Origin: Flavisphingopyxis sp963800335
GTDB taxonomy: Bacteria; Pseudomonadota; Alphaproteobacteria; Sphingomonadales; Sphingomonadaceae
Assembly: GCA_963800335.1 (NCBI GenBank)
Contig: CAWDAN010000007.1
Coordinates: 615,460-679,459, forward strand
DNA length: 64,000 nucleotides
Reading direction: 5' to 3'
The notes under the pieces were generated by a model. The model saw nothing but the letters and a program-made list of their open reading frames with translations. It did no database searches and was not told the DNA's origin. Position numbers and translations under genes: made by a program. Positions 28,047 to 37,157 of this stretch are shown here, one piece after another. The first letter of the stretch is position 1; each line of letters opens with the position of its first letter.

Positions 28047-28750
28047 TGGCGGGCGAGGACAAGGTTGCGCTGGTCACCGGGGCCAGCCGCGGGATCGGTG
28101 CGGCGACCGCTCAGGCGCTCGCGGCAAAGGGCATTCACGTCATTCTCGTGGCGCGGACTGCAAAGGACATGGAGGCGGTCGAAGAGGCGATCCATGCTGC
28201 CGGCGGCCATGCGACGATCGCGCCGCTCGACCTCACCGACGGAGAGAGCATCGCCAGGCTGGCGAAAGCCGTCAGCGAACGCTGGGGCCATCTCGATATC
28301 CTGATCCTCAACGCCGCGACGCTGGGCACGCTGACCCCGGTCACGACGATCGACGGCAAGGAACTCAACCGCGTCTTCACGCTCAACGTCCTCGCGCAGC
28401 AGGCGCTGATCGCTGCGTTCGACCCGTTGCTCAGAAAGTCCGACGGCGGACGGCTGGTGGCGATCACCTCAAGCGTCGGCCAGTCGCCGCGCGCATTCTG
28501 GGGTGCCTATGGCGCGTCGAAGGCGGCGCTCGACACACTCGTCACCTGTTACGGCGCCGAGACGTGCAACATTTCGAAAATCCGCACTGCGATCGTCGAT
28601 CCCGGCGCTACGCGCACGACGATGCGCGCGCGCGCCTATCCCGGCGAAAATCCGGCCGATCTCAAACCGCCCGAGGTCGTCGCCGATGCGATCGTCGCGC
28701 TGATCGACCGGGGTTTCGACAGCACCGAACGCCTCGAACTGGGCAGCTGA
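28046..28750 (+). CDS. Short-chain dehydrogenase/reductase
   Basis: A 234-residue SDR. The NAD(P)-binding TGASRGIG is at 11-18, the NAA structural motif at 89-91, Ser142/143, and the catalytic pair Tyr155-x3-Lys159 in YGASK. It is close to the YciK/FabG-like group of small SDRs of uncertain substrate. Its ATG overlaps the purF stop, so it is translated from the same mRNA; a metabolic link to purine synthesis is not evident. It converges with cfa, whose stop lies directly after its own. Confidence 0.9.
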   Translation: MAGEDKVALVTGASRGIGAATAQALAAKGIHVILVARTAKDMEAVEEAIHAAGGHATIAPLDLTDGESIARLAKAVSERWGHLDILILNAATLGTLTPVTTIDGKELNRVFTLNVLAQQALIAAFDPLLRKSDGGRLVAITSSVGQSPRAFWGAYGASKAALDTLVTCYGAETCNISKIRTAIVDPGATRTTMRARAYPGENPADLKPPEVVADAIVALIDRGFDSTERLELGS

Positions 28751-30019
28751 TCAGGCTGATTTGGTCAGCGTAACCTGCGCGACCCAGATACCGCCACCGC
28801 GGAATCCGCCTTCACAGTACATCAGATAATAGCGCCACAAGTCACGGAACTGCTTGTCGAAACCGGCCGGCAGGCGCCCCTCTTCTACGGCCAGGTCGAA
28901 CCGTTCACGCCACTGCTTCAGCGTCTCGGCATAATCGTCGCCGAAGCGCGTCTCGTCGCTCCAGACGAGGCCGCGCTCTTCGGCGAGCGCGCGGAAACGC
29001 TCGGTCGACAGCAGCATCCCGCCAGGGAAGATATAGGTCTGGATGAAATCGGCGCTGGCGGCGTAATCGGCGAAAATCGCATCGTCGATAGCGATATACT
29101 GGATCGCCGCGCGGCCGCCGGGCCTCAGGCAGCGCGCGATACAGTCGAGATATTGCGGCCAGTATTCCTGCCCCACCGCCTCGACCATCTCGACGCTGGC
29201 GATGCCGTCGAACTGCCCCGTCATCGCGCGATAATCGACCAGCTCGAACCGCAGCGGCTTGCCGCCCGCGAGATAGCGCTGTTCGGCCCAGGCGCGCTGT
29301 TCCTCGGACAAGGTGATCGCGGTCGTGGCGACTCCGCGTTCCGCAAAGCGATTGGCGAGATAGCCCCAGCCGCAGCCGATCTCGAGCAATCGGTCGCCGG
29401 GCTCGAGCGCCAGACGGTCGGCAATTGCCTCGATCTTGCGGCGCTGAGCGCTTTCGAGCGGCTCGTCGCCGGCGAAGATCGCGCTCGAATAGCTCATCGT
29501 CTCGTCGAGCCACGCGGCGTAGAAATCGTTGCCGAGGTCGTAATGCGCCGCGATGTTGCGCTTCGCGCCCCGCGCCGAATTGCCGTTGAAACGATGGATC
29601 AGCCGCTTGGCAATCCGCCAGATTCCCTTGGCGCGCGCGACCCCGCCGAGGCTGCGGGCATTGCGCATGAACAGGTCAAAAATCGCGACCGGGTCGGGCG
29701 AGGTCCATTCGCCGCGCGTCCAGGCGACGTACCAGCCGACCGATCCCGAATTGGCGAGGCGGACGAGCGCCATCCAGCTGACGATCTCGCACACCGCATA
29801 GGGTCCGTCGCCGCGGCCGCCGACGATCCGCGTACTGCCGTCGGGCAGGCGCCCCTCGATCGTGCCGTGTTCGAGGCCTTTGTCGATACCCTCGATGACG
29901 CGTTCGAAGACGCGGGCGCGGCCGCGCGCCCACAGGCGCGCCCAGAGCCGTCCCGCGACGAGCCCGCGATCCCCCGCGACGAGGTGCGCCCCGCGCTTTG
30001 GGTTGTGTTGATCGTTCAC
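28751..30019 (-). CDS. cfa: Cyclopropane-fatty-acyl-phospholipid synthase family methyltransferase
   Basis: A 422-residue SAM-dependent enzyme that adds a methylene bridge to unsaturated acyl chains of membrane lipids. The N-terminal lipid-binding domain is followed by SAM motif I (LLEIGCGWGYLANRFAE), MVEAVGQEYW and the C-terminal MYCEGGFRGGGIWVAQ signature. The GTG start at 30019 overlaps the phrB stop (GTGA). The same frame stays open upstream through phrB because of an indel there, giving the false look of a photolyase-methyltransferase fusion. It is the last gene of the korA-korB-unknown-phrB-cfa operon. Confidence 0.9.
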   Translation of the reverse strand: MNDQHNPKRGAHLVAGDRGLVAGRLWARLWARGRARVFERVIEGIDKGLEHGTIEGRLPDGSTRIVGGRGDGPYAVCEIVSWMALVRLANSGSVGWYVAWTRGEWTSPDPVAIFDLFMRNARSLGGVARAKGIWRIAKRLIHRFNGNSARGAKRNIAAHYDLGNDFYAAWLDETMSYSSAIFAGDEPLESAQRRKIEAIADRLALEPGDRLLEIGCGWGYLANRFAERGVATTAITLSEEQRAWAEQRYLAGGKPLRFELVDYRAMTGQFDGIASVEMVEAVGQEYWPQYLDCIARCLRPGGRAAIQYIAIDDAIFADYAASADFIQTYIFPGGMLLSTERFRALAEERGLVWSDETRFGDDYAETLKQWRERFDLAVEEGRLPAGFDKQFRDLWRYYLMYCEGGFRGGGIWVAQVTLTKSA

Positions 30020-31438
30020 GACGCGGCCTTCATCTGGCCATAAGCGGCCAGCGCGCGCTCGCGCGCGGCGCGATGCTCGACCAGCTTGGCGGGATAATCG
30101 CGTGGCGCGCAACCCGCTTCGTGCGGATCGTGGATGGTATTGTCGTCGAGCGCCGCCAGCTCGGGCACCCATTGACGGATATAATCGCCGGCGGCGAATT
30201 TCTCGGATTGTGACAGCGGGGCCATGATGCGGACGAACATGTTCGAAATCGATACCTGTCCCCGCGACCCATTGCCAGTTCACCGCGTTATTCGCGTAAT
30301 CGGCATCGACGAGGCAGTCCCAGAACCAGCGTTCACCGCGCCGCCAGTCGATCAGCAGGTGTTTGATGAGAAAACTCGCGGCAATCATCCGCACGCGGTT
30401 GTGCATCCAGCCGGTCGTCCACAATTGTCGCATTCCCGCATCGACGATCGGATAGCCGGTGCGCCCCTGCGTCCACGCAGCAAAATCGGCCTCGGCGGCC
30501 TTGCCCGTCCGCCATTGCATCGGGTCGAAGCGGTCGCGTGCGTTCCGGCTCGCATAGTCGCCGAACTGCAGGATGACGTTCTGCGCATAATCGCGCCAGG
30601 CAACTTCCTTGAGGAAGGTGTTCACGCCGCTCTTGCCGCGCCCCGCGGCAGCGACACGATGCCAGACATAGGCTGGCGAGATTTCGCCCCAATGGAGATG
30701 CGGCGACAGGCGCGAACTGCCCTCCTGCGACGGCAGGTTGCGTGCTGCGTCATAATCGGCAGCCTCGTCGATGAAATCGGCAACACGCGCCCGCGCGCCC
30801 GCTTCGCCAGGTGTCCAGTCTTCGTCGAAACCCGTCGCCCAGTCCGGCTCGGTCGGCAGCAGGTCCCAGGCGGCCAGATCGTCCGAGCTTGGCCACGACG
30901 TCGGCACAGGGATCTTGCGCGGAGCGTTGTGCGGCTCGGCCGGAGGCATGCGTTCGTTGAGCGCTTTCCAGAACGGCGTGTAGATCTTGTACGGTTCGCC
31001 CGCCCCCGTGGTGACGCTGCCCGGCGGGGCAAGATAATTGCCGTCGTGGAGGACGAGATCGAGGGACTCGCCGATAGCGGCTTCGGCATCGCGCCACCAC
31101 GGCTCGTAATGGTGCAGCGCGTGAACACGGTTCGCGCCCACGTCTCTTGCCAGCTTTACGATCTCATCGACCGCATTTCCGCGCCGCAGGATCAGTCGCG
31201 ATCCCTTGGCGCGCAAATCGGCATCGAGGCTCGAAAGACTGTGATGCAGCCACCAGCGCGCCGCGCCGCCGATCGCATGATTGCCCGGCGCATCGTCGTC
31301 GAGGATGTAAACGGGCACGACCGGCCCCTCGCCCGCTGCGGCGGCAAGCGCCGCCTGATCAGACAGCCGCAGATCGCGGCGAAACCAAACGATGATGGGA
31401 TCGGTAATCCTAATTTCCGCTCGAAAACCAATCCTCAC
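30016..31438 (-). CDS. phrB: Deoxyribodipyrimidine photolyase, frameshifted
   Basis: Light-driven repair of cyclobutane pyrimidine dimers. The N-terminal antenna domain (IIVWFRRDLRLSDQAALAAA) and the FAD domain (RLSPHLHWGEISP; WDCLVDADYANNAVNWQWVA) are conserved. Near 30255 the run TTT in GATTTCG replaces an expected TT; removing one T joins GTGID to SNMFVRIMAPLSQSEKF and the usual C-terminus. The start at 31438 overlaps the upstream gene's stop by four bases. The single homopolymer indel in an otherwise perfect gene argues for sequence error. The length, about 470 residues when repaired, is normal for class I CPD photolyase. Confidence 0.9.
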
Positions 31439-31815
31439 CGATTAAGTTTGGGATTCCGAGTATGCGACTGTGAACCGTAAAAAAGAAAATAATCGACGAC
31501 ACGATCGCTTAGTCGATCGAACGGTGCATCATCCAGAAGTGGCGGATTTTGCTTAGCCAACTGAGCGAGTATCGTGTTTGTATCCTTCAAAATTGACGCA
31601 CTGAAAACCTTACTGTCAAGCAATCGTCCGCCGAGAAACTGTAACAGGATTTCAAAGCCTTCGTCCCAGTTCCCGTTTCCATTCCTTAGCGCTTCGTCGC
31701 GAAGTTTCTCGACCGAGCGGAGCAATTCGCCTTCGACGGTGAGCGATTGACCAGATTTTGGTACGCATTCTTGCCAAATGCGTTTGCCCACCGCGAAATA
31801 CTCAGCATCATTCAT
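31435..31815 (-). CDS. Hypothetical protein (126 aa) inside the kor-phr operon
   Basis: A 126-residue soluble protein, mostly helical, starting at ATG 31815 (MNDAEYFAVGKRIWQECVPK). It overlaps the korB stop and the phrB start by four bases each (ATGA on both sides), so it is certainly part of the operon. Tryptophan and aromatic residues (GNGNWDEGFEILLQFLGG, VVDYFLFYGSQ) suggest a compact domain, but no family, signal or catalytic motif is recognised. Base composition is lower in GC than in its neighbours, hinting at later acquisition. Function unknown. Confidence 0.7.
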   Translation of the reverse strand: MNDAEYFAVGKRIWQECVPKSGQSLTVEGELLRSVEKLRDEALRNGNGNWDEGFEILLQFLGGRLLDSKVFSASILKDTNTILAQLAKQNPPLLDDAPFDRLSDRVVDYFLFYGSQSHTRNPKLNR

Positions 31816-32843
31816 GCCTCGCGCGGCTCTTTCTCGACCATCCATGTCTGGCCCTTCGACACGAGCGCCTGGAGGTCAGGGGTCTTGCCTTCGGACAGCT
31901 CGCGGTTCTGCGCGACGACGGCGCTCTCGAAGGTCGGGTGCGGGTCGTCGTAGAGCACGCCCAGCGCCATCGGGAACGGGCCGAAGCGCATTTCGACGAG
32001 CATGTGCGCAACCGCGCGGTTCTTTACGTCATGGACGATCACGCCCGCGCCTTGCCAGTCGCCGTCGACGACATCGACGACCTTCAACTGCAGCGCTTCA
32101 CGGTCGAGCGCGATGCCCTTGGCGCCCTTTTCGAACAGCATCGGTTCGCCATCGGTCAGCCAGAGCTGGTGCGAACTCGCGTTCTTCTTGTCGGTGAACT
32201 CGGCGAACACGTCGGCATTGTAGACGATGCAGTTCTGGAAGATCTCGATGAACGCCGCGCCCTTGTGCGCGTGCGCGGCTTTGAGGACATCGGGCAGCTG
32301 TTTCGACACATCATAAGCGCGCGCGACGAAGCGTCCGCCCGATCCCAATGCGAAGGCGCAGGGCCGCGCAGGATGATCGACCGATCCGAACGGGGTCGAG
32401 GGCGAGCGCGTGCCTTCGCGGCTGGTCGGCGAATATTGCCCCTTGGTCAGGCCGTAAATCTCGTTGTTGAAGAGCAGTATCTGCGTGTCGAGATTGCGCC
32501 GCAGGACGTGCATCGTGTGGTTGCCGCCGATCGACAGGCCGTCGCCGTCGCCGGTGACGAGCCAGACGTCGAGTTCGGGATTGGCGAGCTTGATCCCCGT
32601 CGCAAACGCCGGTGCGCGGCCGTGGATCGTGTGGAAGCCATAGGTTTCCATGTAATAGGGAAAGCGGCTCGAACAGCCGATGCCGCTGACGAACACGGTG
32701 TTGGCGGGCGTGCCGCCGATTTCGGGCATCGTGCGCTGGACAGCCTTGAGGATCGCATAGTCGCCGCAACCCGGGCACCAGCGGACCTCCTGGTCGGTTT
32801 CCCAGTCCTTGGGCGCGGTTACGATCGGGGTCATGTCGTTCAT
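31812..32843 (-). CDS. korB: 2-oxoacid:ferredoxin oxidoreductase, beta subunit
   Basis: Thiamine-diphosphate subunit of a two-subunit 2-oxoglutarate/2-oxoacid:acceptor oxidoreductase, which oxidises a 2-oxoacid plus CoA to acyl-CoA and CO2 with transfer of electrons to ferredoxin. 343 residues. The [4Fe-4S] ligands begin at WCPGCGDYAILKA; a further Cys lies in GIGCSSRFPYYM; the TPP motif is VTGDGDGLSIGGNH. The homologous pair KorAB in alphaproteobacteria usually acts on 2-oxoglutarate, but pyruvate or branched-chain acids cannot be excluded. It follows korA by 73 bases and overlaps the unknown gene at 31815. Confidence 0.92.
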   Translation of the reverse strand: MNDMTPIVTAPKDWETDQEVRWCPGCGDYAILKAVQRTMPEIGGTPANTVFVSGIGCSSRFPYYMETYGFHTIHGRAPAFATGIKLANPELDVWLVTGDGDGLSIGGNHTMHVLRRNLDTQILLFNNEIYGLTKGQYSPTSREGTRSPSTPFGSVDHPARPCAFALGSGGRFVARAYDVSKQLPDVLKAAHAHKGAAFIEIFQNCIVYNADVFAEFTDKKNASSHQLWLTDGEPMLFEKGAKGIALDREALQLKVVDVVDGDWQGAGVIVHDVKNRAVAHMLVEMRFGPFPMALGVLYDDPHPTFESAVVAQNRELSEGKTPDLQALVSKGQTWMVEKEPREA

Positions 32844-32916
32844 GCTGCGGTTCCAAAAGTCACAGGTTCACGTTCGGCGGCGTTTCCGTTCGACGTGACC
32901 TTCCGATCAATACCAA

Positions 32917-34791
32917 TCATGCCAACGCCTTTTCGATCGCCGCTTCGATTTCGGCGATCATGAACGGCTGGCCCGACACCTTGTTGAGCGGTTTCGCATC
33001 GACAAGATACTGGTCGCGCAGGAGCGTCTTCAACTGACCCGTGTTCATCTCGGGAACGATGATATGCTCGAACGACCGCAATAGGACAGCCATATTTTTC
33101 GGCAGCGGCCAGATGTGGCGGATGTGGATATGGCTGACGTCGAGACCCTTGGCGCGCGCGCGGCGGACCGCCTGGAGAATCGGGCCGTAGGTCGAGCCCC
33201 AGCCGACGATAGCCAGTCTGCCGCCGGCTTCGCCGACTTCGATTTCCTGATCGGGCACATCGACGCCGAGAATCTTGTCGCGCCGGATTTCGGTCATGCG
33301 CGCGTGGTTTTCCGGAGCATAATCGATGTTGCCGGTGCCTTGCGCCTTTTCGATGCCGCCGATGCGGTGCATCAATCCCGGCGTGCCGGGGATCGCCCAC
33401 GGCCGCGCCAGTTTTTCGTCGCGGGCATAGGGCATGAACGCCTCGCCCTCGCCCGGCGCGTCGGTCATGAAGCTGACCGGGAACGGCGCATAGCCCGCCA
33501 TGTCGGGGACCTTCCACGGCTCGGCGGCATTGGCGATATAGCCGTCGGTCAGCAGCATCACCGGGGTCATGTAGGTCGTCGCGATGCGCACCGCCTCGAT
33601 CGCGCAATCGAACGCATCGGCAGGGCTGCGCGCAGCGATCACGGGCAGCGGCGCATCGCCGTTGCGGCCATAGACCGCCTGGTAGAGGTCGCTCTGCTCG
33701 GTCTTGGTGGGCAGGCCGGTCGATGGCCCGCCGCGCTGCGAATTGACGATGACGAGCGGCAGTTCGGTCATGATCGCGAGGCCCATCGCCTCGGTCTTCA
33801 GGGCGATGCCCGGACCCGACGAACTGGTGATGCCGAGCTGTCCGGCATAGCTCGCGCCGATCGAGGCGCAGATCGCGGCAATCTCGTCCTCGGCCTGGAA
33901 GGTCGTGACGCCGAATTCCTTGAGCCGTGCGAGATGGTGGAGGATCGCCGACGCGGGCGTGATCGGATAGCCGCCAAAGAACAGCTTGAGCCCGGCGAGC
34001 TGCGCGCCCGCGACGAGGCCGAGCGAAATCGATTCGGCGCCGGTGACGGTGCGATAGAGACCCGGTTCGGTCGGCGCAGCGGCGATCGAGACCTTCTGCA
34101 TCGGCCCCGCAAGCTCGGCGGTCTCGCCATAGGCATGACCCGCGTTGAGCGCGGCGATGTTGGCCTCGGCAATGTCGGGCAGCTTGGCGAACTTGGCCTT
34201 GAGCCAGTCGACGATCGGCTGGCGGTCGCGGTCGAACATCCACAGCGCGAGGCCGAGCGTCCACATGTTCTTGCAGCGCAGCGCCTCTTTCTTGCCGAGG
34301 CCGAAGGGCTTGACCGCTTCGAGTGTCAGCGCGCTGATATCGAGCTTCATCAGCTGCCATTTGGCAAGGCTGCCGTCGTCGAGGGGATTCGCGTCGTATT
34401 TCGCCTTGGCGAGGTTGCGATCGCCGAACTCGCCTTCGTCGGCGATGATCAGCCCGCCCGGCTTCAACGCGTCGACATTGGTCTTGAATGCGGCGGGGTT
34501 CATCGCGACGAGCACGTCGGGGGCGTCGCCCGCGGTTTCGATCGCGGTCGAACCGAAATTGATCTGGAACGCCGAAACGCCGAACAGCGTCCCCTGCGGC
34601 GCGCGGATTTCCGCGGGGAAATCGGGGAAGGTTGCAAGGTCGTTGCCCGCCAGCGCGGTCGACAGGGTGAACTGCCCACCGGTCAGCTGCATGCCGTCGC
34701 CGCTGTCGCCGGCGAAGCGGACGACAACCGCCTCGGCGGGCGGATGCGCGGTCGCTTCAGCCTTGGTAATCGTGTGCGCGGCGCTCGCCAT
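32917..34791 (-). CDS. korA: 2-oxoacid:ferredoxin oxidoreductase, alpha (gamma-alpha fused) subunit
   Basis: Partner of KorB. The 624-residue protein fuses the gamma domain (about residues 20-195, with VVVRFAGDSGDGMQLTGGQF) to the alpha pyrimidine-binding domain (from about 215, with FFGGYPITPASAILHHLA) and the C-terminal CoA-side domain. It lacks ferredoxin-type cysteine repeats, as in other two-subunit KorAB enzymes. First gene of a five-gene minus-strand operon; about 150 bases separate its start from the divergent esterase gene and should hold its promoter. Frame intact. Confidence 0.93.
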   Translation of the reverse strand: MASAAHTITKAEATAHPPAEAVVVRFAGDSGDGMQLTGGQFTLSTALAGNDLATFPDFPAEIRAPQGTLFGVSAFQINFGSTAIETAGDAPDVLVAMNPAAFKTNVDALKPGGLIIADEGEFGDRNLAKAKYDANPLDDGSLAKWQLMKLDISALTLEAVKPFGLGKKEALRCKNMWTLGLALWMFDRDRQPIVDWLKAKFAKLPDIAEANIAALNAGHAYGETAELAGPMQKVSIAAAPTEPGLYRTVTGAESISLGLVAGAQLAGLKLFFGGYPITPASAILHHLARLKEFGVTTFQAEDEIAAICASIGASYAGQLGITSSSGPGIALKTEAMGLAIMTELPLVIVNSQRGGPSTGLPTKTEQSDLYQAVYGRNGDAPLPVIAARSPADAFDCAIEAVRIATTYMTPVMLLTDGYIANAAEPWKVPDMAGYAPFPVSFMTDAPGEGEAFMPYARDEKLARPWAIPGTPGLMHRIGGIEKAQGTGNIDYAPENHARMTEIRRDKILGVDVPDQEIEVGEAGGRLAIVGWGSTYGPILQAVRRARAKGLDVSHIHIRHIWPLPKNMAVLLRSFEHIIVPEMNTGQLKTLLRDQYLVDAKPLNKVSGQPFMIAEIEAAIEKALA

Positions 34792-34943
34792 GCGTCATCC
34801 TGTCATTGGGGTGGTCAATCGCCGGCGACCCTAGGCGGCGGCGGGTGCGCGCTCAAACCCTTTTTGAGCGCGCCCCGCTTTACCCGAGGTGGGAAGACAA
34901 GTTCCGCTTTGCAACCGATCATGCTGGTGGCAGTTAGTCCCCC

Positions 34944-35894
34944 ATGACCGAAATCCATTCCGACGCCCGCCCCGATGTCCGCGCCTATCTCGAGGTGATC
35001 AACGCACCCGAAACGCCCAAGGTCTATCAGTTCGAACCGCCGCACGCCCGCGAGCTGATGAAAATGGCCAAGGCGATGGCCGACGTCGAACGCGGAGAGA
35101 TTGCGCGGGTTGAGGACCTGTCGTGCCCCGGTCCCGCCGGTGACATCGGGTTGCGAGTGTACGACGCGCGCGCCGAGGCAGGCCCTTCGCCCGTCATCTG
35201 TTTCTTCCATGGCGGCGGCTTCGTCATAGGCGATCTCGAGACGCACGATTCGTTCTGCGCCGAAATGGCGCGCGCGATGCAGCTTCCCGTTGTCGCGGTC
35301 GATTATCGCCTCGCCCCCGAAGCGCCCTTCCCCGCCGCGCCCGACGATTGCGAAGCCGCGACGCGCTGGATCGCCGACAATGGCGAAGCGATCGGCCTCG
35401 ACATCGACGGGCTGGTCACATGCGGCGACAGCGCCGGCGGCAACCTTGCGATCGTCGTGACGCAACAGTTGCGCGACACACCCGCCAGCCAGAAAGTCAT
35501 CGCGCAATTCCCGATCTATCCCGTCGTCGACGAAGCGCCCGCCTATCAGAGCTTCAAGGATTTCTCCGAAGGCCATTTGCTCAGCGCCGATTCGATGCGC
35601 TGGTTCGACAACCATTACGCACCAACCAAAGGCGATCCGCGCAACGCGTGCCTGGGCGCGGGCCATCACGACACGCCGCCGACCTTGGTCATGACCGCGG
35701 GGCTCGACCCGCTGCGCGACCAGGGCCGCGCCTATGCCGCCGCGCTGGTCGCCGAAGGCGCGACGGTCGCGCATTACGACGCGGTCGGCAACGTCCACGG
35801 CTTCATCACGCTGCGCAAGGCGCTGCCGTCCTCGAACGCCGACCTCGCGCAGGCGTTTCGCCTGCTCAAGGCGCTGCTCCCCGCCAATGGCTGA
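34944..35894 (+). CDS. Alpha/beta hydrolase (hormone-sensitive-lipase-type esterase)
   Basis: A 316-residue carboxylesterase of bacterial family IV. The oxyanion motif HGGGF is in ICFFHGGGFVIGDLETHD, the nucleophile Ser in GDSAGG, the catalytic Asp in AGLDPLRDQG and the His in VHGFITL. No signal peptide, so cytoplasmic. The natural substrate is unknown (short-chain esters likely). It is directly followed by rppH: the hydrolase stop lies inside the overlapping ATGGCTGA at 35887, and the two genes look co-transcribed. Confidence 0.9.
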   Translation: MTEIHSDARPDVRAYLEVINAPETPKVYQFEPPHARELMKMAKAMADVERGEIARVEDLSCPGPAGDIGLRVYDARAEAGPSPVICFFHGGGFVIGDLETHDSFCAEMARAMQLPVVAVDYRLAPEAPFPAAPDDCEAATRWIADNGEAIGLDIDGLVTCGDSAGGNLAIVVTQQLRDTPASQKVIAQFPIYPVVDEAPAYQSFKDFSEGHLLSADSMRWFDNHYAPTKGDPRNACLGAGHHDTPPTLVMTAGLDPLRDQGRAYAAALVAEGATVAHYDAVGNVHGFITLRKALPSSNADLAQAFRLLKALLPANG

Positions 35895-35910
35895 ACGTGG
35901 ACCGCCGCCG

Positions 35911-36387
35911 ATGAAGAAACGCGAAACGCTTGCCTATCGCCCCGGCGTCGGGGTGATGCTGGTCAACGACGAGGGGAATGTCTTCGTCGGCCAGCGTATC
36001 GATAACCGTGCCGAAGCGTGGCAGATGCCGCAGGGCGGCGTCGACAAGGGCGAGGACTGGCTCGACGCCGCCTGGCGCGAACTCGAAGAGGAAACCGGCG
36101 TTGCCAAGGCCAAGGCCGAGCTGGTCGCAGAGGCGAGCGAGGAATTCGTCTACGAGCTGCCCGACGAGCTGATCGGCGTGTTGTGGAAGGGCAAGTATCG
36201 CGGCCAGAAACAGCGCTGGTACCTGATGCGCTTTACCGGCGACGACAGCGACATCGACATCGCGACCGAACATGCCGAGTTTCGCGAATATGCGTGGAAA
36301 TCACCGCACGAGCTCGCCGATCTCATCGTCCCGTTCAAGCGCGCGCTGTATCAGCGCATCGTCGCCGAGTTCAGCCTGCTGATCTGA
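35911..36387 (+). CDS. rppH: RNA pyrophosphohydrolase RppH
   Basis: A 158-residue Nudix hydrolase that removes pyrophosphate from the 5' end of mRNAs and so starts their decay, or acts on dinucleoside polyphosphates (the alphaproteobacterial IalA/InvA type). The sequence starts ETLAYRPGVGVMLVN as in RppH; the Nudix box spans residues 42-64 with the REXXEE core RELEEE. WYLMRF and EFREYAWKSP are typical further motifs. I prefer ATG 35911 (GTGGA upstream); ATG 35887 in the same frame, overlapping the esterase stop, would add eight residues. Confidence 0.92.
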   Translation: MKKRETLAYRPGVGVMLVNDEGNVFVGQRIDNRAEAWQMPQGGVDKGEDWLDAAWRELEEETGVAKAKAELVAEASEEFVYELPDELIGVLWKGKYRGQKQRWYLMRFTGDDSDIDIATEHAEFREYAWKSPHELADLIVPFKRALYQRIVAEFSLLI

Positions 36388-36403
36388 TCCCGCGCGTGGC
36401 GTG

Positions 36404-36443
36404 CCCTTCGATACGGGCCTTTGGCCCTACTCAGGGCGAACGG
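36404..36443. repeat. Dispersed intergenic repeat element (candidate)
   Basis: The stretch running from CCCTTCGATACG to TCAGGGCGAACGG has the form of a short intergenic repeat that I recall as frequent in sphingomonads. It contains the inverted pair GGGCC-ttt-GGCCC. It overlaps the last codons of the uracil-DNA glycosylase gene. Copy number cannot be judged from this window. Confidence 0.4.
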
Positions 36444-37134
36444 AGGCTTGGCTGGCCCGTAACTCCGCTGCGCGCGCGAAAACCGCCTCGAACATCTCCG
36501 GGGTCAGCCGCCCGGTGTTCGTGTTGTAGCGCGAGCAGTGATAGCTATCGATCAGGACGCGGCCGTCGGGCAGCTGGTGCTCGGCGAGGTGGCCGAACTT
36601 GTAGGCCGCCTGCCGCTCACCAAGATTGCGGATGACGGTCGAATGGGCGATCTGGCCGAGCGCGATCATCACGCGGGCGGTCGGCAGCATGGCCAGTTGC
36701 TGCGTATAGAAGCGGCGACAATTGTGCACTTCGGCGGGCAGCGGCTTGTTCTGCGGCGGCAGGCACTTGACCGCGTTTATGATGACCGCGCCATCGAGCT
36801 TCAGCCCGTCGTCGATCCGGCTTTCGTAGCAACCGTTCGACAGGCCGAATTTTGCCAGCGTCGCAAACAGCAGGTCGCCGGCATAGTCGCCAGTGAACGG
36901 CCTCCCCGTACGATGCGCGCCGTGCTTGCCCGGCGCGAGGCCAACGATTGCGAGCCAGGCCGCTGGATCGCCGAACGCCGGCACCGGTGCATTCCACCAG
37001 TCGGGATATTCACACGCGACCTCTTCGCGAAATTCGGCGAGGCGCGGGCACAGCGCACAATCACGCGGCGGCTCTCCCCCGGGCAACGGCGACAGGTCGG
37101 CAGGCGCGAGGTTTTGAGGGGTTTGCAGAGGCAT
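36427..37134 (-). CDS. Uracil-DNA glycosylase, family 5 (UdgB)-like
   Basis: Removes uracil and other deaminated bases from DNA. 235 residues from ATG 37134. The N-terminal cysteines CALCP are iron-sulfur-cluster ligands of family 4/5 enzymes; GLAPGKHGAHRTGRPFTG is the family 5 (UDGb) motif A, with the catalytic polar residue replaced as usual in this family, and DSYHCSRYNTNTGRLT is motif B. The final SVRPE is encoded by an intergenic repeat, so the gene end may have been altered by that insertion. The start lies only 23 bases from the divergent folK start. An in-frame ATG at 37155 is an alternative. Confidence 0.87.
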   Translation of the reverse strand: MPLQTPQNLAPADLSPLPGGEPPRDCALCPRLAEFREEVACEYPDWWNAPVPAFGDPAAWLAIVGLAPGKHGAHRTGRPFTGDYAGDLLFATLAKFGLSNGCYESRIDDGLKLDGAVIINAVKCLPPQNKPLPAEVHNCRRFYTQQLAMLPTARVMIALGQIAHSTVIRNLGERQAAYKFGHLAEHQLPDGRVLIDSYHCSRYNTNTGRLTPEMFEAVFARAAELRASQASVRPE

Positions 37135-37157
37135 CGCAGCCGGACTAGGGCGCATGC

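Noticed and set aside
28751..31438. 895-residue photolyase-cyclopropane synthase fusion
   Set aside because: One extra T near 30255 explains the continuous frame; the correct photolyase C-terminus is present in the other frame, with a GTGA overlap to cfa.
33115..34947. 610-codon open frame antisense to korA
   Set aside because: Shadow frame of a conserved high-GC gene.
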